Source: an uncultured Bacteroidota bacterium | GTDB lineage: Bacteria; Bacteroidota; Bacteroidia; Chitinophagales; Chitinophagaceae | Assembly: GCA_903825065.1 (NCBI GenBank) | Contig: CAIJZG010000302.1 | Coordinates: forward strand, 1-5,637 | Length of the DNA stretch: 5,637 nucleotides | Direction of reading: 5' to 3' | In this document: positions 1 to 5,637 of the stretch, piece after piece | Layout: every line of letters starts with the position of its first letter | How positions within the stretch are numbered: position 1 is the first letter of the stretch | Translations under genes and position numbers: made by a program | The notes under the pieces: generated by a model | What the model was told of the DNA's origin: nothing | Databases searched by the model: none | The model's input: only the letters and a program-made list of their open reading frames with translations

Positions 1-1016
1 GCTATTAAGGCAGGGACTTCCACAAGGGGGCCAATTACACCGGCAAATGCTTCTCCACTATTTATGCCAAACACACCAATTGCCACGGCAATTGCAAGTT
101 CAAAGTTGTTTCCAGTAGCTGTAAATGCGATGGAAGTACTTCTAGAATAATCAGCTCCAAAATATTTACCAATAAAAAAGCTGATTACGAACATGACTAA
201 AAAATAGATGATAAGTGGAATTGCAATTCGAATAACGTCCATAGGAATTTGAATAATCATTTGTCCTTTTAGACTAAACATCACAACTATCGTAAATAAT
301 AGTGCGATCAAAGTGATGGGAGAAATAAAAGGAACGAAATTATTTTGAAACCATTCTTCTCCTTTTAAAGTAATTAATGCATACCTACTAATTACTCCGG
401 CGGCAAAAGGAATGCCTAAATAAATACCTACACTTTTTGCGATTTCTAAAATAGTGATATCAACAACCAATCCCTTCAATCCAAAATAAGGAGGTAGTAC
501 AGTTATAAATACATAAGCGTACACACTAAAAAACAAAACCTGAAAAATGCTATTCAATGCAATTAATCCGGCAGCATATTCACGGTTTCCTTCAGCCAAT
601 TCATTCCAAACAACTACCATTGCAATACATCTGGCAAGTCCAATTAAGATCAATCCAATCATATATTCTGGATAGTCTCTTAAGAAAGTAATGGATAATA
701 TAAACATAAAAACAGGTCCTATCACCCAGTTAAGTATTAAGGAAGTAAAAAGCACTTTAGTGTCTTTAAATACCTCATTTATTTTTTCATACCTAACTTT
801 TGCCAAAGGAGGATACATCATTAAGATTAATCCGATAGCTAATGGGATATTGGTAGTGCCATTAGAAAAGGAATTAATGAAATTCGTAGAAGATGGAATA
901 AAATAGCCGATTCCAATTCCAATAGCCATTGCTAAAAAAATCCAGACTGTTAAAAAACGATCTAAGAAACCCAACTTTTTTCTTTCAACGGCAGGTGCAC
1001 AATTATTTGAACTCAT
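1..1016 (-). CDS. acr3: Acr3-family arsenite efflux permease (C-terminus cut by window edge)
   Basis: Integral inner-membrane carrier of the ACR3 (BASS-related) family, which exports arsenite, and in some members antimonite, using the proton gradient. The reading frame is open from ATG at 1016 to the window edge and gives 338 complete codons; family members are usually about 340-370 residues, so only a short C-terminal tail is missing. Family hallmarks are plain: IGLILMMYPPLAKV near residues 61-74, GLARCIAMVVVWNELAEGNR at about 126-145 with the conserved transport cysteine at residue 130, REYAAGLIALNSIFQ just after, and ATGNNFELAIAVA at about 300-312 with the conserved glutamate at residue 306. 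The protein consists mostly of hydrophobic segments, as expected for a ten-helix carrier. No frameshift is seen. No arsR or arsC lies in the window; they may lie beyond the left edge. It is first in its transcript, with a 286-base gap upstream, so it probably has its own promoter. Confidence 0.96.
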   Translation of the reverse strand, partial: MSSNNCAPAVERKKLGFLDRFLTVWIFLAMAIGIGIGYFIPSSTNFINSFSNGTTNIPLAIGLILMMYPPLAKVRYEKINEVFKDTKVLFTSLILNWVIGPVFMFILSITFLRDYPEYMIGLILIGLARCIAMVVVWNELAEGNREYAAGLIALNSIFQVLFFSVYAYVFITVLPPYFGLKGLVVDITILEIAKSVGIYLGIPFAAGVISRYALITLKGEEWFQNNFVPFISPITLIALLFTIVVMFSLKGQMIIQIPMDVIRIAIPLIIYFLVMFVISFFIGKYFGADYSRSTSIAFTATGNNFELAIAVAIGVFGINSGEAFAGVIGPLVEVPALI

Positions 1017-1068
1017 TATGTTTATATTTTCTTTAGGAATTTAACTTTTTGCTATTTTACAAAAGATT

Positions 1069-1094
1069 TATTCATTGCAATATTACGATGAATA
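1069..1094. promoter_or_regulatory. Imperfect 26-bp palindrome upstream of acr3, candidate ArsR-type operator
   Basis: Read on the minus strand, this segment has half-sites TATTCATCGTAAT and ATTGCAATGAATA, which pair at 11 of 13 positions around an AATATT centre. It lies 52 bases upstream of the acr3 start codon, a usual place for a repressor operator or promoter. ArsR/SmtB repressors bind AT-rich imperfect dyads of this general size and commonly control arsenite exporters, so an ArsR site is the natural guess. No ArsR gene is visible here, so the binding protein is inferred. In such AT-rich DNA some palindromy is expected by chance, but 11 of 13 pairs is well above background. Confidence 0.45.
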
Positions 1095-1096
1095 TA

Positions 1097-1126
1097 ATCA
1101 AATAAAATCAACCATATTTATTTGAT
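1097..1126. promoter_or_regulatory. Perfect 10-bp inverted repeat with 10-bp spacer upstream of acr3
   Basis: The arms ATCAAATAAA (1097-1106) and TTTATTTGAT (1117-1126) are exact reverse complements separated by ten bases, so the arm centres are 20 bp apart, about two helical turns. It begins two bases beyond the neighbouring 26-bp palindrome. Together they give acr3 a two-part upstream dyad region. It could be a second operator, part of a promoter, or a chance AT-rich repeat; no U-tract terminator pattern is attached. Confidence 0.4.
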
Positions 1127-1302
1127 ATTTTGAAATTCACAAAAGGCTTCCAACTCTTTAGGGAGTGAGATACACTCTTCAGATTTAATTAACTGAAGAA
1201 AGAATTTTCAAACCATTATCTAGTTTTATTGACTTAGCCGGAAATGATATGGTTATCTGAATCTATCCCCAAATAAGGATAAGGTTCTGTTGAATTTAAT
1301 TA
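1127..1302. other. Intergenic stretch without a supported gene; weak hairpins only
   Basis: Neither strand shows a convincing coding frame here. There is a 7-bp inverted repeat, TCTTCAG at 1176-1182 and CTGAAGA at 1193-1199, with a 10-base loop. A looser pairing exists between AACCATTATC (1211-1220) and GATATGGTT (1246-1254), with one bulged base. Either could help end transcription of the minus-strand DUF4242 gene that stops at 1303, but neither is GC-rich nor followed by a clear T-run, so no terminator is called. Confidence 0.5.
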
Positions 1303-1575
1303 TTACCCGGCATTTAAGGGATCGATTACTATTTTAATTTCTTCGATTGTGTGAATTGGAAAGTTACCAGAAGCACTATGTGCTCGAATATCTTCTTCAG
1401 ATTCAGCGATATGGATACAATAGATCTTATCGTCGGTTACAAAGGATTGTACCCAAGAATATGGTTTTTCCATCCCTGCTATTACGTCTACGGAAGTCTT
1501 TGAAATTGCTTGTACTTCTTCAGGACTCATATTGCCAGCTCCTGGAAGTTTTCTTTCCACTATAAATTTTTTCAT
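1303..1575 (-). CDS. Small cytosolic DUF4242 protein (SCO4226-type nickel-binding family)
   Basis: A 90-residue protein that fits the DUF4242 family along its whole length. The N-terminal strand with IVERKLPGAGNMSPEE (about residues 5-20), the central WVQSFVTDDKIYCIHIAE (41-58, with Trp41 and Cys53), the H-x(6)-P segment HSASGNFP (66-73) and the C-terminal strand IVIDP (82-86) match the usual pattern. Family knowledge: Streptomyces SCO4226 is a small ferredoxin-like-fold protein of this family reported to bind nickel; the ligand and role of most members are unknown. It has no signal peptide or membrane segment, so it should be cytosolic. It lies 82 bases downstream of the LuxR-type regulator on the same strand, close enough for co-transcription, but a perfect palindrome just before its start suggests separate control. 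The ATG at 1575 is the only sensible start. Metal binding in this protein is inferred from the family only. Confidence 0.88.
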   Translation of the reverse strand: MKKFIVERKLPGAGNMSPEEVQAISKTSVDVIAGMEKPYSWVQSFVTDDKIYCIHIAESEEDIRAHSASGNFPIHTIEEIKIVIDPLNAG

Positions 1576-1578
1576 CGC

Positions 1579-1596
1579 TTTGATTTATAAATCAAA
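1579..1596. promoter_or_regulatory. Perfect 18-bp palindrome immediately upstream of the small DUF4242 gene
   Basis: The sequence TTTGATTTATAAATCAAA is an exact palindrome with 9-bp halves and no spacer, ending three bases before the ATG at 1575. Its length and symmetry suit a dimeric helix-turn-helix protein, and GerE-type LuxR regulators bind dyads of about this size; the upstream neighbour is such a regulator. Because it lies inside the translated gene's leader, it could instead act in RNA as a weak hairpin near the start codon. It holds one G-C pair per arm and no T-run, so a terminator is unlikely. Confidence 0.5.
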
Positions 1597-1657
1597 TCTG
1601 CAATTTTTATGAAACAAGGAATTCAGAGGCTTTCCCCATATTTACTTCATTAATTCC

Positions 1658-4273
1658 CTATTTTATAATTCCTAAACGAATGGCTACTTCTACTGCTTTT
1701 GCCCTTGAAGGTGTACCCAATTTAAATAAAATAGAAGAAATATGATGGTCGACTGTTTTTGCTGAAATGAAAAGAGTAGCAGCAATTTCTTTATTTTGGG
1801 TTCCTCCATTTAATAATTGTAAAACTTCCAATTCTCTATTAGTAAGCTCTAAAATATTCGCTTTTGTGCTATCTCTCTTACCTCTTGGAATTTTCTTTAA
1901 CCCTGCATGGCGCATTTCCAATTTTAATTTTTGACTTACTACAACTGCATTTAATTGTTGCATAATTATCAAAGCTTCCCTTTTATCTTTTTCATCAGAT
2001 TCAGCCAAAGCCAATGCGTTTTCGAATGGGCGTTCTGCTTTATGCCAATAATTGGCTGCCAATTTGGGTTTCCCTTCTGCTAATAATTTGTAAGGTGTAT
2101 AAAGCTCAGACAATTCAATTTTTGATCTTCCACTTTTATTTAGCCAGTAAGCAAATTCGTTATTTAAAATAATATTTGAGGATTGTTTTACCAATAAAAT
2201 TGCCTGTTCAATTTCTGTAATACCTAAAATCTGAGAAGCATTTAGCCACTCATATTCAAAACAAGCAATCATTACAGGCACAATTCTTCGGTACTCTTTG
2301 GTTATTAAAGCAATTGACAGTACTTCGTTTAGTATTGATGGAACCTCTGGTTTCCCTATTCGCATTTCAATTCTTGCCTTAACTACTAAAGCCCCAATTT
2401 TTACTATAACAGTTTGAAAAGGATTAATCAAAAGGTTATTTGAAATGGTCAAAGCCTCTTCCCAATCACCTATTTCGAGAAGCATGCCTGCTTTCATGGA
2501 TAACTTATATTTTGTCCAAGAGTCGAGATCTCTCTCTTCGCAGTAAATTAAACCGGCTTGCAAATACTCTTTGGCCAAGGCATACTCTTTACAAGAAATG
2601 CATGAACTGATGATATTGGTATATGCTCTAGCGGCATGTTCATGTAAAGAGTGCTTTAACGCAATTTCTAAACTTTCTATTAATATTTTTAATCCGGTTC
2701 TATCATTCATATTAAACTCCCACATAGAACTCCCTACATTATTAAGTGCGTGAGAAAGGATTTCATCATTTTTTATTTTTTTCGCCATTGCAATTGCCAG
2801 GTTTCCAAATTCAATGCTTTTTTCAAATTCACCAGACAACATTTTTAATTGCGACATATTACTGAATGCCATTGCCTTTACTGAAGAGTCGGGCGCTGCT
2901 TCCAAAAGTTGTATTGCTTGTTGACCGTATTTTTCAGCTTCATCTCTATTTCCTTCGAACCACCATAGCCTTGATAAAAAGCGTAAACAATTACTCATTT
3001 CACTAATATCAATTTGATTAACCTCTTTTTTTTGTTGTAATAGCCTTAAAACTTTTCCTTGATAAATAATGGCTTCCTTGATTTGGTTGGTTAAATAACA
3101 TTCGTAAGTATATGCTTCATAAAAATTCAACAATAAAGATTTGTCTTGTCCGTCGTAATATTCAATAGCCGTAAAATAAAGTTTTGAAGCTTCTACATGG
3201 GCGCCAACAGATGCAGCTTTTTTTGCAGCAATTGGAGCATACTCAACAACCAAATGATATTCATTTGCATTTTTGGCATAGTGTACAATTCTTTCAATAT
3301 CATCGGCTTGAATAAAATCGTTCAAAAACAATTCCAATATTTTCTTATTCAATGCAATTCTCTTAAATGGAGAAAGCGATTCCTCAATGGTGCGACGATA
3401 GAGTTCGTGTTTAAAATAAATTTTACCTGACCTGATTTCAATTATAGTTGCTGTCAGTGAATTTTCTATGGCTAATTGCCAAAGAGGATCTGTTTTTATA
3501 AATCTATTTAACTCCAATCCTTCAGGGATAACTGCTAAAAACTCCCATAATGCTTTTGTCTGAACTTCCTGATGGTGATACACTGAGAGCACAGAGTCTT
3601 TGATATTTTCCGGAATACCAATACTGTAACTAGCGATAATTTCTGTTACATAAAAAGGATTACCTCTTGATATATCATACAAATTCGAAGCATTAAACCC
3701 TTTTTCAGAAGCCAAAATATTTACTGCTTCACGTGTAAAGGGAGGAAGTTGAAGCCTTGTGAAACTATCAATTGAAAGATCACTTATCAGATTTTTAAAA
3801 CCATGAATTGTATTCAAATCATTATTACGGCAGGTGAGTACAAATAAACATTTTAAACGACTAATCCGGCGAGCGAAAAATTTGATGAAGTCGAGTGTAG
3901 CTTCATCAGCCCAATGTATATCTTCAAATACTAAAACTATGGGTTTCTTTAAATCACTTAGTTCCTTTATAAATTTCGTAAACAAAGCTGATCTGGAAGG
4001 TATTGACTCAATATTATCAGCTAAGCCCTCTTTTATCTGCAATGCAATATCATATAATGGGGCAAGAGGCCTTGGTGTAAACAAGGAATCACAAGCACCC
4101 ACAAAGCTCATACAATTATCATCCAGTTCTTTTAAAAAAACCTTTACAAGTGAGGTTTTGCCAATTCCAGCTTCTCCCATTATAAAGAAGCAATGTCCCT
4201 CTCCCTTCTCCATGTTTTTAAAGCCCACCATCAACTGGGAAAGAAAAACATCGCGTTCAATAAGTTGGTTCAT
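1658..4273 (-). CDS. Large ATPase LuxR-family transcriptional regulator (LAL type: AAA/STAND ATPase, helical repeats, GerE HTH)
   Basis: An 871-residue regulator with the three-part layout of large ATP-binding LuxR proteins (MalT-like). The N-terminus carries a P-loop ATPase: Walker A GEAGIGKTS at residues 33-41, Walker B IVLVFED at 112-118 followed by HWAD (120-123), and a sensor-like LTCRN ending at 150. The middle, roughly 330-760, is rich in helical TPR-like pairs and is the usual inducer- or partner-binding part. The C-terminus (about 810-871) is a GerE helix-turn-helix: LTNRELEVLQLL, then NKEIAATLFIS, with recognition helix SAKTVDHHISSILFKLG at about 837-853. Length is within the family's usual range and all ATPase motifs are intact, so it should be functional. 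It has no membrane segment or receiver domain, so it is probably a cytoplasmic, signal-gated activator. It is divergent from the exported tandem DUF4242 gene (104-base gap) and lies upstream of the small DUF4242 gene, so those are its likeliest targets. The signal is unknown. Confidence 0.93.
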   Translation of the reverse strand: MNQLIERDVFLSQLMVGFKNMEKGEGHCFFIMGEAGIGKTSLVKVFLKELDDNCMSFVGACDSLFTPRPLAPLYDIALQIKEGLADNIESIPSRSALFTKFIKELSDLKKPIVLVFEDIHWADEATLDFIKFFARRISRLKCLFVLTCRNNDLNTIHGFKNLISDLSIDSFTRLQLPPFTREAVNILASEKGFNASNLYDISRGNPFYVTEIIASYSIGIPENIKDSVLSVYHHQEVQTKALWEFLAVIPEGLELNRFIKTDPLWQLAIENSLTATIIEIRSGKIYFKHELYRRTIEESLSPFKRIALNKKILELFLNDFIQADDIERIVHYAKNANEYHLVVEYAPIAAKKAASVGAHVEASKLYFTAIEYYDGQDKSLLLNFYEAYTYECYLTNQIKEAIIYQGKVLRLLQQKKEVNQIDISEMSNCLRFLSRLWWFEGNRDEAEKYGQQAIQLLEAAPDSSVKAMAFSNMSQLKMLSGEFEKSIEFGNLAIAMAKKIKNDEILSHALNNVGSSMWEFNMNDRTGLKILIESLEIALKHSLHEHAARAYTNIISSCISCKEYALAKEYLQAGLIYCEERDLDSWTKYKLSMKAGMLLEIGDWEEALTISNNLLINPFQTVIVKIGALVVKARIEMRIGKPEVPSILNEVLSIALITKEYRRIVPVMIACFEYEWLNASQILGITEIEQAILLVKQSSNIILNNEFAYWLNKSGRSKIELSELYTPYKLLAEGKPKLAANYWHKAERPFENALALAESDEKDKREALIIMQQLNAVVVSQKLKLEMRHAGLKKIPRGKRDSTKANILELTNRELEVLQLLNGGTQNKEIAATLFISAKTVDHHISSILFKLGTPSRAKAVEVAIRLGIIK

Positions 4274-4277
4274 TTCT

Positions 4278-4309
4278 AAAATAGGTATAGTTGAAATACA
4301 AAATAGGTA
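4278..4309. repeat. Two 10-bp direct repeats with 22-bp period in the divergent intergenic region
   Basis: AAAATAGGTA occurs at 4278-4287 and again at 4300-4309, exactly 22 bp start to start, about two turns of the helix, so both copies face the same side. They sit 5 to 36 bases upstream of the regulator's ATG (4273) and 69 or more bases upstream of the divergent plus-strand gene. The GG core makes this less likely to be simple AT-rich noise. A plausible reading is paired binding sites for the adjacent LuxR-type regulator: autoregulation on one side, activation on the other. This is inference. Confidence 0.4.
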
Positions 4310-4377
4310 AAACTCCTTACATCAGTATACTAATATTAAATTTATTTCGTATTTTAAATCATACATAAACAATAAAA
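4310..4377 (+). promoter_or_regulatory. Probable promoter region of the exported DUF4242 gene (location only)
   Basis: The plus-strand gene starts at 4378 and its neighbour is divergent, so its promoter must lie in this AT-rich stretch or slightly to the left. TAAATTTA at 4337-4344 differs by one base from the Bacteroidota -7 motif TAnnTTTG, but no TTG lies at the expected distance upstream (a TTA at 4317-4319 gives a 17-base spacer), so no exact promoter is called. An 8-bp palindrome AGTATACT lies at 4324-4331. No Shine-Dalgarno sequence precedes the start. Confidence 0.35.
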
Positions 4378-5001
4378 ATGACCATTATGAAATGTATCCC
4401 AATTTGTGCATTGTTCGCAGTAATAACTGTAAGCTCTTTTGGCCAAAGCCAAGTATCCAAAATCGATGCAGGCAAGAATCTCTACATCGACGTACATGAT
4501 TTAGAACCAGGAAAAGTGAGTTTTCAGGATGTAGCGGGTGCTCATCAGAAAGACCTGGCTGTAGAAGGTAAATACGGAGTGGACTTTATTAAGTTTTGGG
4601 TAGACGAGAATAAAGGAAAAGTATATTGTCTTTCAACAGCCAAGAGTCCGGATTCAGTAATTAGTACCCATCGTGAAGCTCATGGTTTGTTGCCATCATC
4701 TGTGATGAAAGTCGAATCGGGTATAGCTTCATTAACAATTGAAGGGAAGCAATTTTTCTTAGACGTACATGAATTAGGTGCAGGTAATGTAACTGCGGAA
4801 GCAGTTGCTGGAGCCCATCAAAAGGACCTAGCTGTTCAGGGGAAATATGGTGTTAATTTCATCAATTATTGGGTAGATGTAAAGGATGGAAAAGTATTTT
4901 GTTTATCAGAGGCACCAGATTCAAATGCAGTAATTCAAACACATAAAGAAGCACATGGACTATTACCTGCTTATGTTTTAACTATCAAGCAAGGGCAATA
5001 A
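4378..5001 (+). CDS. Exported protein with two tandem DUF4242 domains
   Basis: A 207-residue protein: an N-terminal signal peptide, then two DUF4242 (nickel-binding family) domains. The hydrophobic stretch at about residues 7-18 ends in SSFGQ, so cleavage near residue 22 and release to the periplasm are likely; there is no lipobox. The domains cover about 33-115 and 124-206, align without gaps at a 91-residue period and are identical at about 48 of 83 positions. Both keep the same candidate ligand residues: DVH (His40, His131), GAHQKDLAV (His56, His147), the WVD Trp (74, 165), the Cys of VYCLS/VFCLS (84, 175) and TH-x-EAHGLLP (His98/His102, His189/His193). The ATG at 4387 (residue 4, followed directly by Lys) is an equally good start and would give a more typical signal peptide. 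It is divergent from the LuxR-type regulator and ends at a strong terminator, so it is a single-gene transcript. The ligand and function are unknown; metal binding is a family-based inference. Confidence 0.88.
   Translation: MTIMKCIPICALFAVITVSSFGQSQVSKIDAGKNLYIDVHDLEPGKVSFQDVAGAHQKDLAVEGKYGVDFIKFWVDENKGKVYCLSTAKSPDSVISTHREAHGLLPSSVMKVESGIASLTIEGKQFFLDVHELGAGNVTAEAVAGAHQKDLAVQGKYGVNFINYWVDVKDGKVFCLSEAPDSNAVIQTHKEAHGLLPAYVLTIKQGQ
4474..4995 (+). repeat. Tandem duplication of a DUF4242 domain within the exported protein
   Basis: The coding segments 4474-4722 and 4747-4995 encode two domain copies of 83 residues each, offset by exactly 273 bases (91 codons), with a short linker of about eight residues. 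Protein identity is about 58%, but many identical residues use different codons (for example in the GAHQKDLAV stretch), so the duplication is old and both copies have been kept under selection. Confidence 0.85.
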
Positions 5002-5022
5002 GTAACTGAAATCAATAATTTT

Positions 5023-5054
5023 AAAAGGAGCACTAAGTGATTAGTGCTCCTTTT
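5023..5054. terminator. Strong bidirectional intrinsic terminator between convergent genes
   Basis: A perfect 14-bp stem, AAAAGGAGCACTAA (5023-5036) pairing with TTAGTGCTCCTTTT (5041-5054), encloses the four-base loop GTGA, which fits the stable GNRA tetraloop pattern on the plus strand. The A-run before and T-run after the GC-rich core give a T-tract on either strand. It lies 21 bases after the stop of the exported DUF4242 gene and 33 bases after the stop of the opposing phosphatase gene, so it probably ends both transcripts. Confidence 0.92.
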
Positions 5055-5087
5055 GTTGGGAATACAAGATTTAGGTTGAATTTTTAA

Positions 5088-5637
5088 TTATTGTTTCTTA
5101 ATTACCACAATAGTAATATCATCTGGATTCCGATTTCCTTGCATCCACTCATCCACCGACTTGATTAATACATCTATAATTTCTTGTGCTGATAAATGAC
5201 AAGAGGATTGGATTAAATTTCTTAATCTATCGTAATCATACATTTCGCCCACTAAATTGGGGGCTTCAGGTAACCCATCTGATAATTGCACTAATACATC
5301 ACCATAATCAAATTTTCTATTTTCTAAAACAAAGTTCTCATCTTTTAATCCACCGAGAGGTAAGCCATTGTTCATAAACTCTTCCACCTCTTTTGTTGCC
5401 GCTTTGTATAAATAGATTGGCGGCATGGCGGCAGAACTTAAGAATAATTCGTCTTGTGTAATTTCTACAATATTTAAACTCATTCTTAAAATTCCTAAGT
5501 CAATTCTTTTTATCACTCCATTTAACCTTTGCAATATTTTATGGGGCTTAACAGGATTAATCCCATTTAAGCCTGCCTTTGTAACAGATACCATCATACC
5601 TGATGCCACACCATGTCCAGTAGCATCACCACAGACA
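5088..5637 (-). CDS. SpoIIE/PP2C-type serine phosphatase, C-terminal part (N-terminus beyond window)
   Basis: The frame is open from the right window edge to the TAA at 5088 and gives 182 residues of a PPM/PP2C-type phosphatase domain of the SpoIIE/RsbU class. These metal-dependent enzymes remove phosphate from serine on anti-sigma-factor antagonists and similar proteins in partner-switching pathways. The metal-site motifs are visible in order: CGDATGHGVASGMM at the edge (Asp at residue 4, His at residue 8 of the partial protein), LSDGLPEA (Asp120) and NPDDITIVVIK (Asp172-Asp173). A GTG at 5609 could be read as a start, but it falls inside the conserved GHGVASGMM motif, so the protein clearly continues upstream. 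In Bacteroidota such domains are usually the C-terminal output of longer sensor proteins; the sensor part here is out of view. It converges on the exported DUF4242 gene, shares its terminator, and shows no operon link with the rest of the window. Confidence 0.93.
   Translation of the reverse strand, partial: VCGDATGHGVASGMMVSVTKAGLNGINPVKPHKILQRLNGVIKRIDLGILRMSLNIVEITQDELFLSSAAMPPIYLYKAATKEVEEFMNNGLPLGGLKDENFVLENRKFDYGDVLVQLSDGLPEAPNLVGEMYDYDRLRNLIQSSCHLSAQEIIDVLIKSVDEWMQGNRNPDDITIVVIKKQ

Noticed and set aside
691..906. Plus-strand frame of 71 codons inside acr3
   Set aside because: It is antisense to a well-conserved Acr3 coding region with continuous family motifs; no independent evidence supports it.
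1176..1199. Hairpin TCTTCAG/CTGAAGA as a terminator for the minus-strand DUF4242 gene
   Set aside because: The stem is only 7 bp with a 10-base loop, over 100 bases past the stop codon, with no T-run on the minus strand.
1347..1565. Plus-strand frame of 72 codons opposite the small DUF4242 gene
   Set aside because: The minus-strand frame matches DUF4242 end to end, so this is its shadow.
1597..1657. Possible Bacteroidota promoter (TTG then TAnnTTTG) before the small DUF4242 gene
   Set aside because: CAGATTTG is one base off the -7 motif, but the nearest TTG gives a 14-base spacer, shorter than the usual about 19; too weak to call.
3834..4310. Open plus-strand frame of 158 codons opposite the ATPase part of the regulator
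   Set aside because: It lies wholly antisense to a gene with clear P-loop motifs, its product resembles no family I know, and its composition is what the reverse strand of a coding gene gives.
5186..5377. Plus-strand frame of 63 codons inside the phosphatase gene
   Set aside because: Antisense to the conserved SpoIIE-type domain; no recognisable protein features.
5088..5609. Treating the phosphatase as a complete 173-residue protein starting at GTG 5609
   Set aside because: The upstream in-frame codons encode the conserved CGDATGHG metal motif up to the window edge, so the GTG is an internal valine and the gene is truncated by the window.

Overview
This AT-rich window most likely comes from a member of the Bacteroidota. 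The evidence is the low GC content (about 25-30% in sampled blocks of the large regulator gene), the absence of clear Shine-Dalgarno sequences before the starts, a signal peptide ending in the SFGQ style common in that phylum, and the look of the encoded proteins. The genus cannot be named from the sequence. No rRNA, tRNA, CRISPR array, transposase or phage gene is visible.

Layout, left to right. (1) 1-1016, minus strand: almost all of an Acr3-family arsenite efflux permease, cut by the window edge just before its C-terminus. (2) 1017-1302: a 286-base gap with two inverted repeats upstream of acr3 and no gene. (3) 1303-1575, minus: a 90-residue cytosolic DUF4242 (SCO4226-type, nickel-binding family) protein, with a perfect 18-bp palindrome three bases before its start codon. 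(4) 1658-4273, minus: an 871-residue LuxR-type regulator of the large ATPase class (AAA/STAND ATPase, helical repeat middle, C-terminal GerE helix-turn-helix). (5) 4274-4377: a divergent promoter region with a 10-bp direct repeat spaced by 22 bp. (6) 4378-5001, plus: a 207-residue exported protein made of a signal peptide and two tandem DUF4242 domains. (7) 5023-5054: a strong hairpin terminator shared by two convergent genes. (8) 5088-5637, minus: the C-terminal part of a SpoIIE/PP2C-type serine phosphatase that continues past the right edge.

The main point of interest is the middle block, 1303-5001. Three DUF4242 domains, one cytosolic and two exported, flank a single large LuxR ATPase regulator, and both flanking intergenic regions carry repeat structures that could be operators. 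An arsenite exporter lies next to it in the same direction as the regulator. A working hypothesis is a metal- or stress-responsive module in which the regulator controls its DUF4242 neighbours. The gene identities are well supported. The functional link, the ligand and the involvement of acr3 are inference. The SpoIIE-type phosphatase is separated by a terminator and is probably an independent gene.
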